From Basidiobolus heterosporus B8920 (Eukaryota; Basidiobolomycota; Basidiobolomycetes; Basidiobolales; Basidiobolaceae): a DNA stretch of 15,349 nucleotides. The position numbers and the translations under genes were made by a program. Location of the stretch: assembly GCA_000697455.1 (NCBI GenBank), contig JNET01033584.1, forward strand, positions 1-15,349, read 5' to 3'. A model generated the notes under the pieces. The model did no database searches, had not been told where the DNA came from, and was given only the letters and a program-made list of their open reading frames with translations. Below, piece by piece: positions 1-9,326 of this stretch; the first letter of the stretch is position 1; the number at the start of each line of letters is the position of its first letter.

Positions 1-417
1 CTTTGGAAGCTTTAGTGCTTAGTCATCTCCTAGGGATGTTTGAAACTAGTATCATCTTTTGTTAAGATGCCAACCTAGTTAGGGACTGTAGCACAATAGT
101 TTATCCTTGACAAACTTGAGGCTTTATTATCCTTCACAAAAACAACCAGAAGACAACTTTCCTGTTTCAGAAAAGAGGTTATTGCAGCCAGTGAGCAAAC
201 CACATCTACTTGAGATTCGGGAAGGATCAACTTAGTATCCCTACACCCTGACAATGGTAGGTTTCTCACCAGTTCCATGGACTTGACAAAAATAATTAAT
301 GAGTTTTGATAAATGTGCTACATCCATTTCTGCTTGTATTTTGTTCATTTTGGCTCTAGTGTCTGTTACCCTATGGAGTCAGAGTTTATGAAAGACAAGG
401 AGTATCTCTAGTTGAAG

Positions 418-451
418 TTCACATAACTAAGCACCTAGTTATTTATACTAG
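418..451 (+). repeat. 34-base direct repeat, copy 1
   Basis: This segment begins TTCACATAACTAAGCACC and ends ATACTAG. It matches 1582-1615 at 29 of 34 bases without gaps, in the same orientation, about 1.16 kb away. The similarity does not obviously extend far outside the segment. It could be the remnant of a dispersed repeat or of a repeat flanking an old insertion. Confidence 0.5.
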
Positions 452-1581
452 ATTTTATCTTTATCATATTTACTATCCCGTTTTCTCTAAATGAAAATTC
501 TCATTCAGGATTTGCTCTGAGTATACATCTCTGACTTGAAAGCACCATAAATGTTTGACTCCCTCAAACTTGCCCAAATGATTGCAAAAGTAGCACATGT
601 ATTCTCTGTGAGAAGTGGTCCAATAGAGTATCTGCAGGATACCAGCAGAATTACAGCCTTGTGTGTGAGAATATGACCAAGATACTAGTAGAAAACAAAA
701 TCTTGAATATTTAGTATATTACCAGCAAGGTACCAGTGAGTTACCATCTAAAAACAAGCAAAAAGGAAGAAAAACAGCTTTTAAAATTCTCATAGATATT
801 ATTGGGTCCTTTGTTGATGCATTCTAAGGCTTGCTTTGCCTACTTGCTGACACAAGTATAAGCATCCACTTTCCATAGAGCAAATCCTGAAGTAAAACCA
901 CATACTTTACTAATTATCCAAATCACTTTCATGACTTCCATATTGTTGCAACATCTCCTTTTTTCTATTTAAAAAACAGACTGATATAAGACTTGTACAT
1001 TTGTTAATAAAGATTATATCCCATTATCTATCTAAGCATATATCTTATCAAGTAGCATAGATATATGATCAGATTAGACACAGTTTTCAGATATTTGACT
1101 ATCTCAAGATGACAAATGCCTGGCTATCTTACTTCCCTGAGATCCCACCTGACTCTTGATGAATTTTTTTTTCATACTTTCTTCAAATGAGCAAGCCTAT
1201 TATGACAATTTCTAACCCATGATTATGCTTTTATTGATTTGAGCAATTGCCACTGGCCTAAAAGTTGCAGAGACATAGATCAGTTCATTTGAGCTCATAG
1301 TCTTTTGTCCAGAAGCCATGCAGTTTCCAATTTTTTGGTAAGAGTATATACTGACTTACTAGAGTTATACTATATTCCAGAGTTAGAGTTCATGTGGCTG
1401 TGATTGATAAGGTCAGGCAGTCCAGATACTTCAGTATTGGTGAGAAATACCAAGTCAAGCTCAGGTGTATGCTTTGGGATGAGGGTAAATCAATAAATAA
1501 AATAATTAGGGTAAGATCTGGTATGAGTTATTAGGTGCTGTGTCTTGCAAGTGGCCAAGTGGATAGTACAAGTGGCTGAAA

Positions 1582-1615
1582 TTCACATAACTTAGCACCT
1601 GATTAATCATACTAG
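1582..1615 (+). repeat. 34-base direct repeat, copy 2
   Basis: Second copy of the repeat at 418-451, same orientation, beginning TTCACATAACTTAGCACC and ending ATACTAG, with 5 mismatches in 34 bases. No function can be assigned. Confidence 0.5.
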
Positions 1616-2302
1616 CTGGTACCCTTAGTATATATACTTACCAATTGCCTCTCACCCAAAATTCAAATCTAGGTTTAAATTTGAATGTTTTCACTAATTT
1701 GGAAGTACACAGAATATTTAACTTTTCTAGGCAAGTGCAAATGACCTCAAACTTGGCACATATGCTCCTGGAGCTTTTCTTAACCTATTTGCTATATTGC
1801 TTTGTCTACTTTTTGACAAAAGTAAAAAGATGACTATACACTCAAGAAACATGCAAGTCAAAAATCATATGTTCTTCCAAATCACTGAGTCATTTCAACA
1901 TCACCTGGAATCTCACAGCTATGGTAATATTTTAAAGACAAGATAATAATCTTGTTGAAATTAAGTTGGTCTAACACCTGAATACTGATATAGCTTGATA
2001 TTTTAGTTATACTCAATAATGATGAGATATTTGTCAAAGCAACAAAGGCACAAAATGAATTTGAATTTATTATATGATTATGTATGTGTGGGATTTATAC
2101 AAAGTCTTCAATATGTCCACATGAGCTGAAAAAGCTAGAATATATCTCTATAACCCTCTCAAATAGTGTAGAGTAATGCTCCCATTTAGCTCTGACAAGA
2201 GGTTTGAATAGGTTTTTCTATTACAATAAGACATGAAGTGAAGGTATAACACTTCTTAATATCCAAGGTCATATTCAATATCACTTAGTGAAAATATCAA
2301 GA

Positions 2303-2875
2303 TCATTCTGGACTTATACATGAACAATTGGTAAACTGATAAATCACACTAAATGAAAATTTATTGATCTTGCAGATAATTGAAAGGTTATGCTGAGAGC
2401 AATAAGTCATGTGATTGACTAACTCTCTAACTATACATGCCACATTATGTGAGTAGGGGGTCACTGCATGAATAATACCAAGTGCATGGACTAAAAATGC
2501 TTCATGCGCAAGATGATAGCTAAGCCTTTCCTCCGAGTTTCTTGGCCTATTTTTTAGCTTTGATCTAATCAGCTCCGGGATCGGGTCCGCCAGATGGGAT
2601 CTTACTGCAGCGAAGTAAGGGACATCACCGCTCTTGTAAGCCGTTTTAGCCTTGAAGTGATCCCAACACAGACTGAGCCAATGACTGAAAACTTCTGAGC
2701 TTAAAGTACATTTGCTAAGTCTCAACTCTATCTTATGATGACTTACCCCACATTGCACACACTTTTACCAATGATTGATGGCATGTTTGATGCTTACATT
2801 ATGGCTAGGTCTCACGAATAGGGAAATCCATGAAGCGGCAGTTTGATTAATGCTTAAAGCATATGTGTGCATCAT
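2303..2875 (-). CDS. Possible two-exon gene, unknown protein
   Basis: I do not recognise this gene. On the minus strand, ATG ATG at 2875-2870 opens a 26-codon exon (2798-2875) ending at a good donor, GTAAGC. A 143-codon open frame follows from 2731 to a stop at 2303-2305. An acceptor at 2732 gives a 66-base intron that keeps the frame; a second acceptor at 2762 would also keep it and give a 36-base intron. The joined product is about 168 aa. Its middle (roughly residues 45-120) is rich in charged and helix-forming residues and is clearly less AT-rich than the surroundings, which is the main reason to think it codes. The last 45 residues look poorer, so the 3' end may be a retained intron or wrong. 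A TATA-like stretch (TTATATC) lies about 30-35 bases upstream of the ATG. No signal peptide, membrane segment or known motif is visible. It points away from the small gene at 3094. Confidence 0.38.
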
Positions 2876-3003
2876 TTTGTGTTTCTTGGATCAAGAGTCT
2901 GATATAAGCCAGAACATTATAGAAGACTCTACTCTGCTATCAAATGAATAAAAGTGACAGCTATTGCCTACGTTTTGTTCACATCACGAATTGCTCTGAT
3001 CCG

Positions 3004-3028
3004 GCTATAAATATACGCTATAAATATA
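3004..3028 (+). promoter_or_regulatory. Duplicated TATA box
   Basis: The 12-base string GCTATAAATATA occurs twice in tandem, at 3004-3015 and 3017-3028, separated by one base. It lies about 70-90 bases upstream of an ATG at 3094 and 120-140 bases upstream of another at 3146. It is the strongest TATA signal in this part of the window and suggests that something is, or was, transcribed rightward. Confidence 0.5.
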
Positions 3029-3093
3029 CACAGTAACTCTCCTTCTGAAACCTGTTGCACTGCCTAATTCCATTCGGCTTACACTTGAATAAT

Positions 3094-3573
3094 ATGGATA
3101 TCCTGAGCAAGTGAAGAATTCTAGAGACTGTTGGGTGAGCCTAGTATGCTTGATGATGCTACACCTATTGAAAGTAAGAAAAAAGTTTACCGATATCTAT
3201 TACAGTATCTTGGCGTATCGCATGTCCTTCGAAGAGTTACACCAGTGGTTTATTCAATACGAAGAACTCAATATGCTTTATAGTAAGTTCAATGCGCAAG
3301 TTACTGATCCGTACTTGGATCTATATGTAACAATCACTCCTACGCCATTTCGCGGTGTATTAAAAAGAGGAATACTACACTTTATGGGTGAGCGGTGTTA
3401 TCAAGCGTGTTATGGTAAGGGGTAAAATTTGCCAATATCCAAGTGAGCATGAACTCTAATTTTACTTCAGCTACCAAGGTATATTAGTGTTTCAATATGC
3501 TTCAACCATGCCATTTCAGCTGCTGGTACGATAGAGATGCTACTACTCTACTTCTGGTAGTAGATATTTATTC
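3094..3573 (+). pseudogene. Unresolved small gene, possibly decayed
   Basis: Protein-like stretches lie downstream of the doubled TATA box but I could not join them into one clean model. From ATG 3146 a frame runs about 45 codons with a basic helix-like text (VYRYLLQYLG is part of it) up to a perfect donor, GTAAGT, at 3283. A short first exon from ATG 3094 can be spliced in phase to 3145, but only with a 34-base intron. A convincing intron lies at 3415-3470 (donor GTAAGG, CTAAT branch site at 3456, acceptor TTTTACTTCAG). The exon between these two introns does not connect in frame with any acceptor I tried. A different frame is open from 3111 to 3425. Either the gene has an intron I have missed, or it is broken. 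The family is not recognised. Confidence 0.3.
3567..3572 (-). terminator. AATAAA poly(A) signal of TGS1
   Basis: On the minus strand AATAAA occurs about 65 bases beyond the TGS1 stop codon at 3638-3640, a normal distance for a fungal cleavage and polyadenylation signal. It lies inside or next to the end of the convergent small gene, so the two transcripts would overlap or nearly meet. Confidence 0.45.
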
Positions 3574-3637
3574 TTTAACTAAGTGATACACAAGTAGTAA
3601 CATAATTAAGGCGACATACACCGCATTTACGTCAAGA

Positions 3638-4942
<1,305 letters not shown>

Positions 4943-4978
4943 TCTGGAAGCGGTAATTTGTGTGTATACCAGGACTGC

Positions 4979-4988
4979 CTTATATAAG
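4979..4988 (-). promoter_or_regulatory. TATA box of TGS1
   Basis: CTTATATAAG is a perfect palindrome lying 37-46 bases upstream of the TGS1 start codon (4942-4940). With transcription starting about 30 bases downstream, the 5' leader would be very short. Because it is palindromic it does not itself fix the direction, but the only supported gene beside it is TGS1. Confidence 0.6.
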
Positions 4989-5157
4989 CCTTTATTCGTA
5001 ATAGGGGGGAATGAAGCCAGGAAGGAATACCTTGTTTAGAAAACACTCGCTCGAGGGATCCTATACCGAGCTACTCATCTTCATGATCAATTCCTCAAAT
5101 GTAGATGTAATACACAAATACCACTAGTTGTTAATTTTGGTTGGTTTACAATACTTG

Positions 5158-5217
5158 GTCTTAGCTCTTTCCGGCTAACGGATAATACCCAGTCTTAGCT
5201 CCTTCTAGCTAATGGAT
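5158..5217 (+). repeat. Two diverged 26-base direct repeats
   Basis: 5158-5183 and 5192-5217 both begin GTCTTAGCTC and end GGAT, matching at 22 of 26 bases with a period of 34. They lie 215-275 bases upstream of TGS1, in otherwise featureless intergenic DNA (4990-5317). A small local duplication is the simplest reading; a paired protein-binding site is possible but unsupported. Confidence 0.5.
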
Positions 5218-5317
5218 GGATGCAGATAATTCCGGTTATCTACAGTTAGAAGAATAGCTTTATGACTCAGTCTCAAAACATTGGTTGTTGATTGATTCTA
5301 CGGGGTGTTCAATATCA

Positions 5318-5870
5318 TGCTGCCTTATATGATGCAAGAATATATTCGTCCTCCCAGTCAATGCCAATTTTATCCAAGACTAGTAAGTGATACCCTCCTA
5401 TTTACTTCTACGAGAAAGTTCGTCACTTCCTTCATAATATCGAATTCAACGTCGCATAAGAATGTTAACCCTACAAAAGAATTCATCCTGATCCGCATTG
5501 TGGCTTTGATGGATTCTCTGGAAAAGCATTCTTGAATAAAGAAGACTCGAATTTCATAATATGCTCCTAGGTTCTGTATTTGATGTAATCGAACCAATCA
5601 ATCAGGAATATCAATGGTGTACCGAACAGTGTACCGGACAGGCCAAGTAAAGGAGACCCCTCTAGTCATGAAGCACTGAACTCACTATTAGGCAATGAGT
5701 GACATTCGTACAGATTAGATTATCCTGATCAATTTGCAGCTTTGAAGAATCCATATGTAATAATGAGCTCCGAAGAGGTGTGCGAATCCAAAAGCTTATT
5801 CTCCGTCTGCTTGGTTTCAAGGATCGCCTCATTTTACACGCAGAGTCAGGTATTCTATTGTTATTAGGGG
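5318..5870 (-). pseudogene. Protein-like minus-strand remnants, unresolved
   Basis: Several minus-strand stretches read like protein but lie in different frames: one from ATG at about 5869 through 5680 (basic, ending near CLIVSSVLHD), one from about 5557 to 5485 (MKFESSLFKNAF...), one from about 5487 to 5373 (...FLCDVEFDIMKEVTNFLVEV...), and one ending at a stop near 5318-5320 (...LDKIGIDWEDEYILA...). Possible splice signals include GTGAGT near 5689 and ATACAG near 5575, but no combination I tried gives one clean frame. It may be a small multi-exon gene with missed introns, a decayed gene, or chance. It occupies the DNA that would serve as promoter for the first methyltransferase. I do not recognise the family. 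Confidence 0.28.
5617..5640 (+). repeat. Tandem pair of 12-base repeats
   Basis: GTGTACCGAACA (5617-5628) is followed immediately by GTGTACCGGACA (5629-5640), one mismatch in 12. It lies about 325-345 bases upstream of the first methyltransferase start. A tandem pair of short identical words in a promoter region could be a transcription-factor site, but no factor is identified. Confidence 0.4.
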
Positions 5871-5924
5871 TTACTATGCTATTGCAAACTCAGCTTCACA
5901 CTTGCGCAACAACGTATAAATACT

Positions 5925-5932
5925 GGCTTGTT
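5925..5932 (+). promoter_or_regulatory. TATA box of first methyltransferase
   Basis: TATAAATA lies 31-38 bases upstream of ATG 5963. The spacing is close to that at TGS1 and would give a very short 5' leader. It supports 5963 as the start codon, because the reading frame itself stays open upstream to 5780. Confidence 0.55.
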
Positions 5933-5962
5933 TCTTCTGCTAGTACCTCAATTTCATCCATC

Positions 5963-6934
5963 ATGGGTGTCACTAGTCTACCCAGTCTGAGCTCTGCAAG
6001 TGACTATTATTCCCAGGCTTTCTCCATCTTCAATCAATGTAGTGACCAAAAAATGTCTTCAAAGAACTGGTACTCCAAGCATTTGCCTGATATAGTCGGC
6101 AAAAATGATCATTTGGCGGTGCTCTCCATCGGCTGTGGTAATGGAGACGTAGATGCATATCTCATAACTGAGCTCTTAGTTCCTAACTGCGCATCACTTA
6201 TCTATCATGGAATTGAGCCAAATAAATCACACAGAAATCAGTTTCTAAATACGTTACTTTCGTATGACAGTAAGGCGCAACGAAACCCACTCATCATCCA
6301 TGATATCTCAGTCGAGGGCTGCTCGTACAGGAACAACGAAGTACTACTGTTTGACTGCAGCTTTCAGGCATTGACATCTCTCGGTGAGTTGTGGGCTCAG
6401 AGGTATGACGTTATCATTGCGGGGCATTCGCTTTACTTTGTAAAAGATCTGTTTAAATCCCTAGATGTAATGCTAAAGCAGCTTATTGTGCCAAACGGCT
6501 GTGTCCTAATCACTCATACAACTCCCGCGGATTTTCAATGCTCTGAAGCGGTTGCCAAGATTAATGGAAGCCGTCCGCTGCATCACGTACACATAATGCA
6601 AGAAATATGCAATGTACTTGAATGTAATCCGCATTTTAGTGCCACATCGGTTTCTGAACTGTGTTCCAAGCAATGTATAGTCCAAGCCCAAGTCAACGAT
6701 CTTTTTGTCGATATAAGTGAATGCCTTACCCCTGGTAACAAAAACAAGGAGCTAGAAATAGGGTTGATGAGCTTTCTGTTCGGGCTGGATTTTCGATCGG
6801 CTGATCCGGTAGTACTTGAGCGAATGCGCGCTATACTAAGGGGTCATTCGATTAATATCCAGAATAGTAAATGGATTCTATGGCAACCAGAAGCAATAAT
6901 AACAATTAATACCAATCGCTGCAATGTCTTTTGA
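5963..6934 (+). CDS. HNMT-like SAM methyltransferase 1
   Basis: Predicted cytosolic class I SAM-dependent methyltransferase resembling histamine N-methyltransferase, 323 aa (human HNMT is about 290), without introns. Residues 53-64 (VLSIGCGNGDVD) form the glycine-rich SAM loop; GIEPN at 83-87 supplies the acidic residue (E85) that in HNMT binds the ribose of SAM; YDVIIAGHSLYFVKD (148-162) matches the HNMT segment around its LYYVKD. The C-terminal part (about 265-316) follows the HNMT tail, with W304, W307, P309 and E310 shared with the neighbour paralog at the same residue numbers. The ATG at 5963 is chosen because the protein then aligns end to end with that paralog (SLPSL near both N-termini) and a TATA box sits just upstream. 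An in-frame ATG at 5876 would add a partly hydrophobic 29-residue leader. The substrate is unknown: small amines, or an amino acid or peptide from the adjacent NRPS, are inferences from family and position. AATAAA follows at 7106. Confidence 0.85.
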   Translation: MGVTSLPSLSSASDYYSQAFSIFNQCSDQKMSSKNWYSKHLPDIVGKNDHLAVLSIGCGNGDVDAYLITELLVPNCASLIYHGIEPNKSHRNQFLNTLLSYDSKAQRNPLIIHDISVEGCSYRNNEVLLFDCSFQALTSLGELWAQRYDVIIAGHSLYFVKDLFKSLDVMLKQLIVPNGCVLITHTTPADFQCSEAVAKINGSRPLHHVHIMQEICNVLECNPHFSATSVSELCSKQCIVQAQVNDLFVDISECLTPGNKNKELEIGLMSFLFGLDFRSADPVVLERMRAILRGHSINIQNSKWILWQPEAIITINTNRCNVF

Positions 6935-7023
6935 GGGAAAAACACCATTAAATGCCAGTGCACTCTATAATATTACCAGTGTTTATTTGTAATTACCATA
7001 TAGCCATTAGCATATCTATCTAC

Positions 7024-7065
7024 CTACACTCTACACTCTACACTCTACACTCTACATCCTACATT
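7024..7065 (+). repeat. 7-base tandem repeat CTACACT
   Basis: Four exact CTACACT units (7024-7051) are followed by two variant units, CTACATC and CTACATT. It is a simple microsatellite in the 3' region of the first methyltransferase. It does not match the common fungal telomere repeat. Confidence 0.85.
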
Positions 7066-7105
7066 TTATATCGAGTGCTTACTTAGTGTAGGCAAAAAAC
7101 TACCG

Positions 7106-7111
7106 AATAAA
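7106..7111 (+). terminator. AATAAA poly(A) signal, methyltransferase 1
   Basis: AATAAA about 172 bases after the stop codon of the first methyltransferase, in an AT-rich stretch (AATAAATATATATAG). It is the first such hexamer downstream that I see. Confidence 0.4.
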
Positions 7112-7239
7112 TATATATAGTACTGCCTCATTAATGTATGTAGGACTGGGGGAAGTAGTCCTTGACGCAGCATTGAGAAACAGTGTGTATTGAAGAGGAT
7201 CAGATCATTGAATAATAGAATATCAAACCAGTGGCTTAG

Positions 7240-7255
7240 TGAAACAGATTATGTA
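7240..7255 (+). promoter_or_regulatory. Shared 16-base promoter motif, copy 1
   Basis: TGAAACAGATTATGTA lies 267 bases upstream of the second methyltransferase start and recurs with a single mismatch at 8938-8953 upstream of the NRPS, in the same orientation. It is a candidate binding site for a common regulator. I did not find it upstream of TGS1 or the first methyltransferase. Confidence 0.4.
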
Positions 7256-7506
7256 TAAGTTGAGCACTGGCTTTCAGGGGGTCACCTACCTCTGGGACAT
7301 CCATTGCTAGAAAGAACTGGCCCAATCACATGTCGCATAGCATATGTAGCCACAATATACAGTATGAATGCCGTCTGTATATGAAAAGTGTAAATACCAG
7401 GTGATAAGTAATTGGCTGAGTATAAGATCTAATCTGAGATATAAGTCATTCGAGCAACTGCCAATATAATTCATTCGAATAACTACCACTTTGCACACTG
7501 CACTCT

Positions 7507-8496
7507 ATGATGATTTCTGAATTGGACTCTCTCCCCAGCCTTGTGTCCTCAGAGCTTCATTATGAGCGTGGTTTCAAGCTATTCTTGGATGCTGTGGATA
7601 ATGCCCTTAGCCATAAACTTTGGTTAATGCAAAGTGTGTCCGGGCTCCTTCACTCGAACACTGATAAAGTTTCAGTGCTTTCGGTAGGCTGTGGTGATGG
7701 CAATACTGATGTTGATGTATTATTGCCTTTGCTTAAAAAGTATGACCAAGTTACGTATCATGGAATAGAGCCAAACAGTATTCATCGAGAGACATTTCTT
7801 ACTAGACTTAAGACTGGGCTGAGAGACTCTGATTGCTCTGTAAAGGTGCTTGGTGGAAACATTACCCAGTTTAAAACATCACGTATAGAAGTGCTGCTCT
7901 ACCATAGCAGGTTTGAAGATTTCACTCCACCCTCTGGATCTGCCCAATACGATATAATTCTATGCGGACACTCGCTTTATTACATTTCTCCACTCGGCCA
8001 GTCACTTCATCGACTTCTCTTTATCCTCCTCTCCCCCACTGGCCATTTAATTGTTATTCATTCAACTCCTGGTGGCATTCCACAGTTTCAACGCTGTAGT
8101 GGGGCGATTTCTGGCTCACATAACATCACTACCTTCACTATCCTGGATGAGCTATATACTCTACTTGATATTCGACAACCATTCCGAACAGAATGGATCC
8201 CTCAGCTCGCCACCAATAATTCCTCTATAGTGAGAGTTCATGTTGCCGATACCTATCTTAATGTGGATTGTGTTTTTGACGAGACCCGAGACGAAAACGC
8301 CAGACTGTTACTAGGTTTCTTTATTGACAAGAATTTGACCGATGCTACCAAGAAGCAAATGGACGATTTAAGACACTTGATGAGGAGTATGTCATCACAA
8401 ACCAAGGGTGGTGAATGGCTCTTCTGGCACCCCGAGGGGTGTATCATCGTGAAATCACCTAATGCTTCAAGTAGCAGGTTGCCAAATCAGCCATAA
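7507..8496 (+). CDS. HNMT-like SAM methyltransferase 2
   Basis: Paralog of the gene at 5963, 329 aa, also intronless. Its SAM loop is VLSVGCGDGNTDV at 57-69 and its ribose-binding acidic residue is E88 in GIEPN (86-90). The segment YDIILCGHSLYYIS mirrors the first copy, and GHSLY is identical. The C-terminal signature W304, W307, P309, E310 is retained. By eye the two proteins are roughly one third identical, with conservation throughout the HNMT-like region, so this is an old duplication rather than a recent one, and the two probably differ in substrate or site of methylation. ATG 7507 is followed directly by a second ATG (7510), either of which may be used. The gene ends in a basic, Ser/Asn-rich tail of about 14 residues. 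It stands between the first methyltransferase and the NRPS, all on the same strand; separate promoters are likely, given the 570-830 base gaps. The reaction is inferred from the family only. Confidence 0.85.
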   Translation: MMISELDSLPSLVSSELHYERGFKLFLDAVDNALSHKLWLMQSVSGLLHSNTDKVSVLSVGCGDGNTDVDVLLPLLKKYDQVTYHGIEPNSIHRETFLTRLKTGLRDSDCSVKVLGGNITQFKTSRIEVLLYHSRFEDFTPPSGSAQYDIILCGHSLYYISPLGQSLHRLLFILLSPTGHLIVIHSTPGGIPQFQRCSGAISGSHNITTFTILDELYTLLDIRQPFRTEWIPQLATNNSSIVRVHVADTYLNVDCVFDETRDENARLLLGFFIDKNLTDATKKQMDDLRHLMRSMSSQTKGGEWLFWHPEGCIIVKSPNASSSRLPNQP

Positions 8497-8510
8497 ACTA
8501 AGTTATTCAA

Positions 8511-8586
8511 TGACAACCCTCAAAATGTGTAACATGAAACAACCCTCAAAATATGTAACGTGAAATAACTCGCAGAATGTGTAACA
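8511..8586 (+). repeat. Triple 24-26 base repeat in 3' UTR
   Basis: Three tandem units (8511-8534, 8535-8560, 8561-8586) start TGA and end TGTAACA or TGTAACG, beginning 15 bases after the stop codon of the second methyltransferase. Each carries a TGTAAC core followed by A/G and T, close to the UGUA-type element bound by PUF-family RNA-binding proteins. The third unit is the most diverged. A role in mRNA stability or localisation is a guess. Confidence 0.7.
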
Positions 8587-8678
8587 TGAAGTATACCTCT
8601 ATCTAGTTGATATTCCGTAACTACCTACTGGTACTGGTTCTTGTACAATGCTTACATAATCTAAAAAGATCATTGCAG

Positions 8679-8684
8679 AATAAA
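8679..8684 (+). terminator. AATAAA poly(A) signal, methyltransferase 2
   Basis: AATAAA about 180 bases after the second methyltransferase stop, downstream of the triple repeat, so the repeat would be part of the mRNA. Confidence 0.4.
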
Positions 8685-8937
8685 AAGTAAATATAGTAAA
8701 AAATCCATTTATATTATTTCGATCATTAACAAGGCTGATGCCAAAATATATAGCATCTTATGCATAGATATAGAGTGGAGAAGAGTAGAAACCCAAGGGC
8801 TAATCCAATATGACTACTTTTAACACATTTGGCTTAACTATCTGACATAGTAGAAACTATACTGCCATACATCATTGTATATGCATAACTGGCATATTCC
8901 ATCTGTTATTGGGCTTTAGGTAAGCATTGATGTTGAT

Positions 8938-8953
8938 TGAAACAGATCATGTA
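8938..8953 (+). promoter_or_regulatory. Shared 16-base promoter motif, copy 2
   Basis: TGAAACAGATCATGTA matches 7240-7255 at 15 of 16 bases. It lies 389 bases upstream of the NRPS ATG and about 240 bases upstream of its TATA box. Confidence 0.4.
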
Positions 8954-9153
8954 AGGCCGATCGAGCCACATAAACCAGAGAAGAGTTTTATGCATGAACA
9001 TATATATTCATTTGGAGCTAAGGTACTATCCAGTTGAAGAAATGGAATATTTCATTTCTCTTCTATGATATTACGCACACCACAAACACCACACACCATA
9101 TACCATGCACCACATGCACATATATATTCGATCCATTCAGATATGGAGTGACC

Positions 9154-9159
9154 CACGTG
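9154..9159. promoter_or_regulatory. CACGTG E-box palindrome
   Basis: CACGTG is the core recognised by basic helix-loop-helix regulators in fungi. It sits just upstream of the TATA box of the NRPS gene. A six-base site can occur by chance; its position is the only support. Confidence 0.3.
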
Positions 9160-9175
9160 AAGATTCCTAGCTTAT

Positions 9176-9181
9176 TATAAA
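9176..9181 (+). promoter_or_regulatory. TATA box of NRPS
   Basis: TATAAA lies 146-151 bases upstream of ATG 9327, with no intervening ATG. The implied leader is about 120 bases, longer than at the other genes here. Confidence 0.4.
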
Positions 9182-9326
9182 TTGCAAGAAGCCGTCCATT
9201 TGATTCAAGTATCATATACAACACTGTCTAAATCGTTGCTTGCTACAAAAATCTGAAGATCCAGGCACTCCTTACCTTGACTTCCTGTCTATTATTTTCG
9301 CATATAACCGACCCATTCAAGAAAGA

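Larger units (their letters stand above)
1..2300. other. AT-rich gene-poor flank
   Basis: About 2.3 kb of AT-rich DNA. I find no reading frame with a recognisable domain, no RNA gene and no splice-supported gene. Short open stretches occur on both strands (for example the minus strand at 75-278) but none can be tied to a family. The only internal structure I can support is a diverged direct repeat at 418-451 and 1582-1615. The composition resembles the right flank, so old mobile-element debris is the likeliest content, but I cannot name a family here. Confidence 0.5.
6935..7506. other. Intergenic region between methyltransferases
   Basis: No gene is seen in these 572 bases. They hold the poly(A) signal of the upstream gene, a 7-base tandem repeat, a 16-base motif shared with the NRPS promoter, TATA-like sequences (TATAAGAT at 7421, GATATAAG at 7438) and a pair of near-identical 18-mers (7446-7463 and 7471-7488, TCATTCGA...) directly before the second methyltransferase. 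Confidence 0.6.
8587..9326. other. Intergenic and promoter region of NRPS
   Basis: No gene is seen. It holds the poly(A) signal of the second methyltransferase (8679), the second copy of the shared 16-base motif, a CA-rich low-complexity stretch (about 9070-9120), a CACGTG palindrome and a TATA box. Between that TATA box and 9327 there is no ATG in any frame, which supports 9327 as the NRPS start. Confidence 0.6.

Noticed and set aside
75-278. 67-codon open stretch on the minus strand
   Set aside because: It reads somewhat like protein but has no recognisable motif, no partner exon and lies in repeat-like AT-rich DNA. Too short to support as a gene.
1645-1833. 62-codon open stretch on the plus strand, hydrophobic end
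   Set aside because: Biased toward Leu, Phe and Asn as expected from AT-rich DNA; no promoter, splice or family evidence.
5305-5535. Plus-strand open stretch of 76 codons
   Set aside because: It overlaps minus-strand segments that look more protein-like, has no motif, and contains a strong donor-like GTAAGT without a matching model.
5780-5962. N-terminal extension of the first methyltransferase
   Set aside because: The frame is open from a GTG at 5780, but a TATA box lies inside it and the paralog aligns from 5963. The in-frame ATG at 5876 remains a weaker alternative.
7024-7065. CTACACT repeat as a telomere remnant or CRISPR-like array
   Set aside because: The unit is a 7-base microsatellite without spacers and does not match the usual telomere repeat.
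9240-9326. Possible NRPS start at TTG 9240
   Set aside because: This is not an ATG, and the 29 added residues have no counterpart in EntF-like proteins. ATG 9327 begins at the right place.
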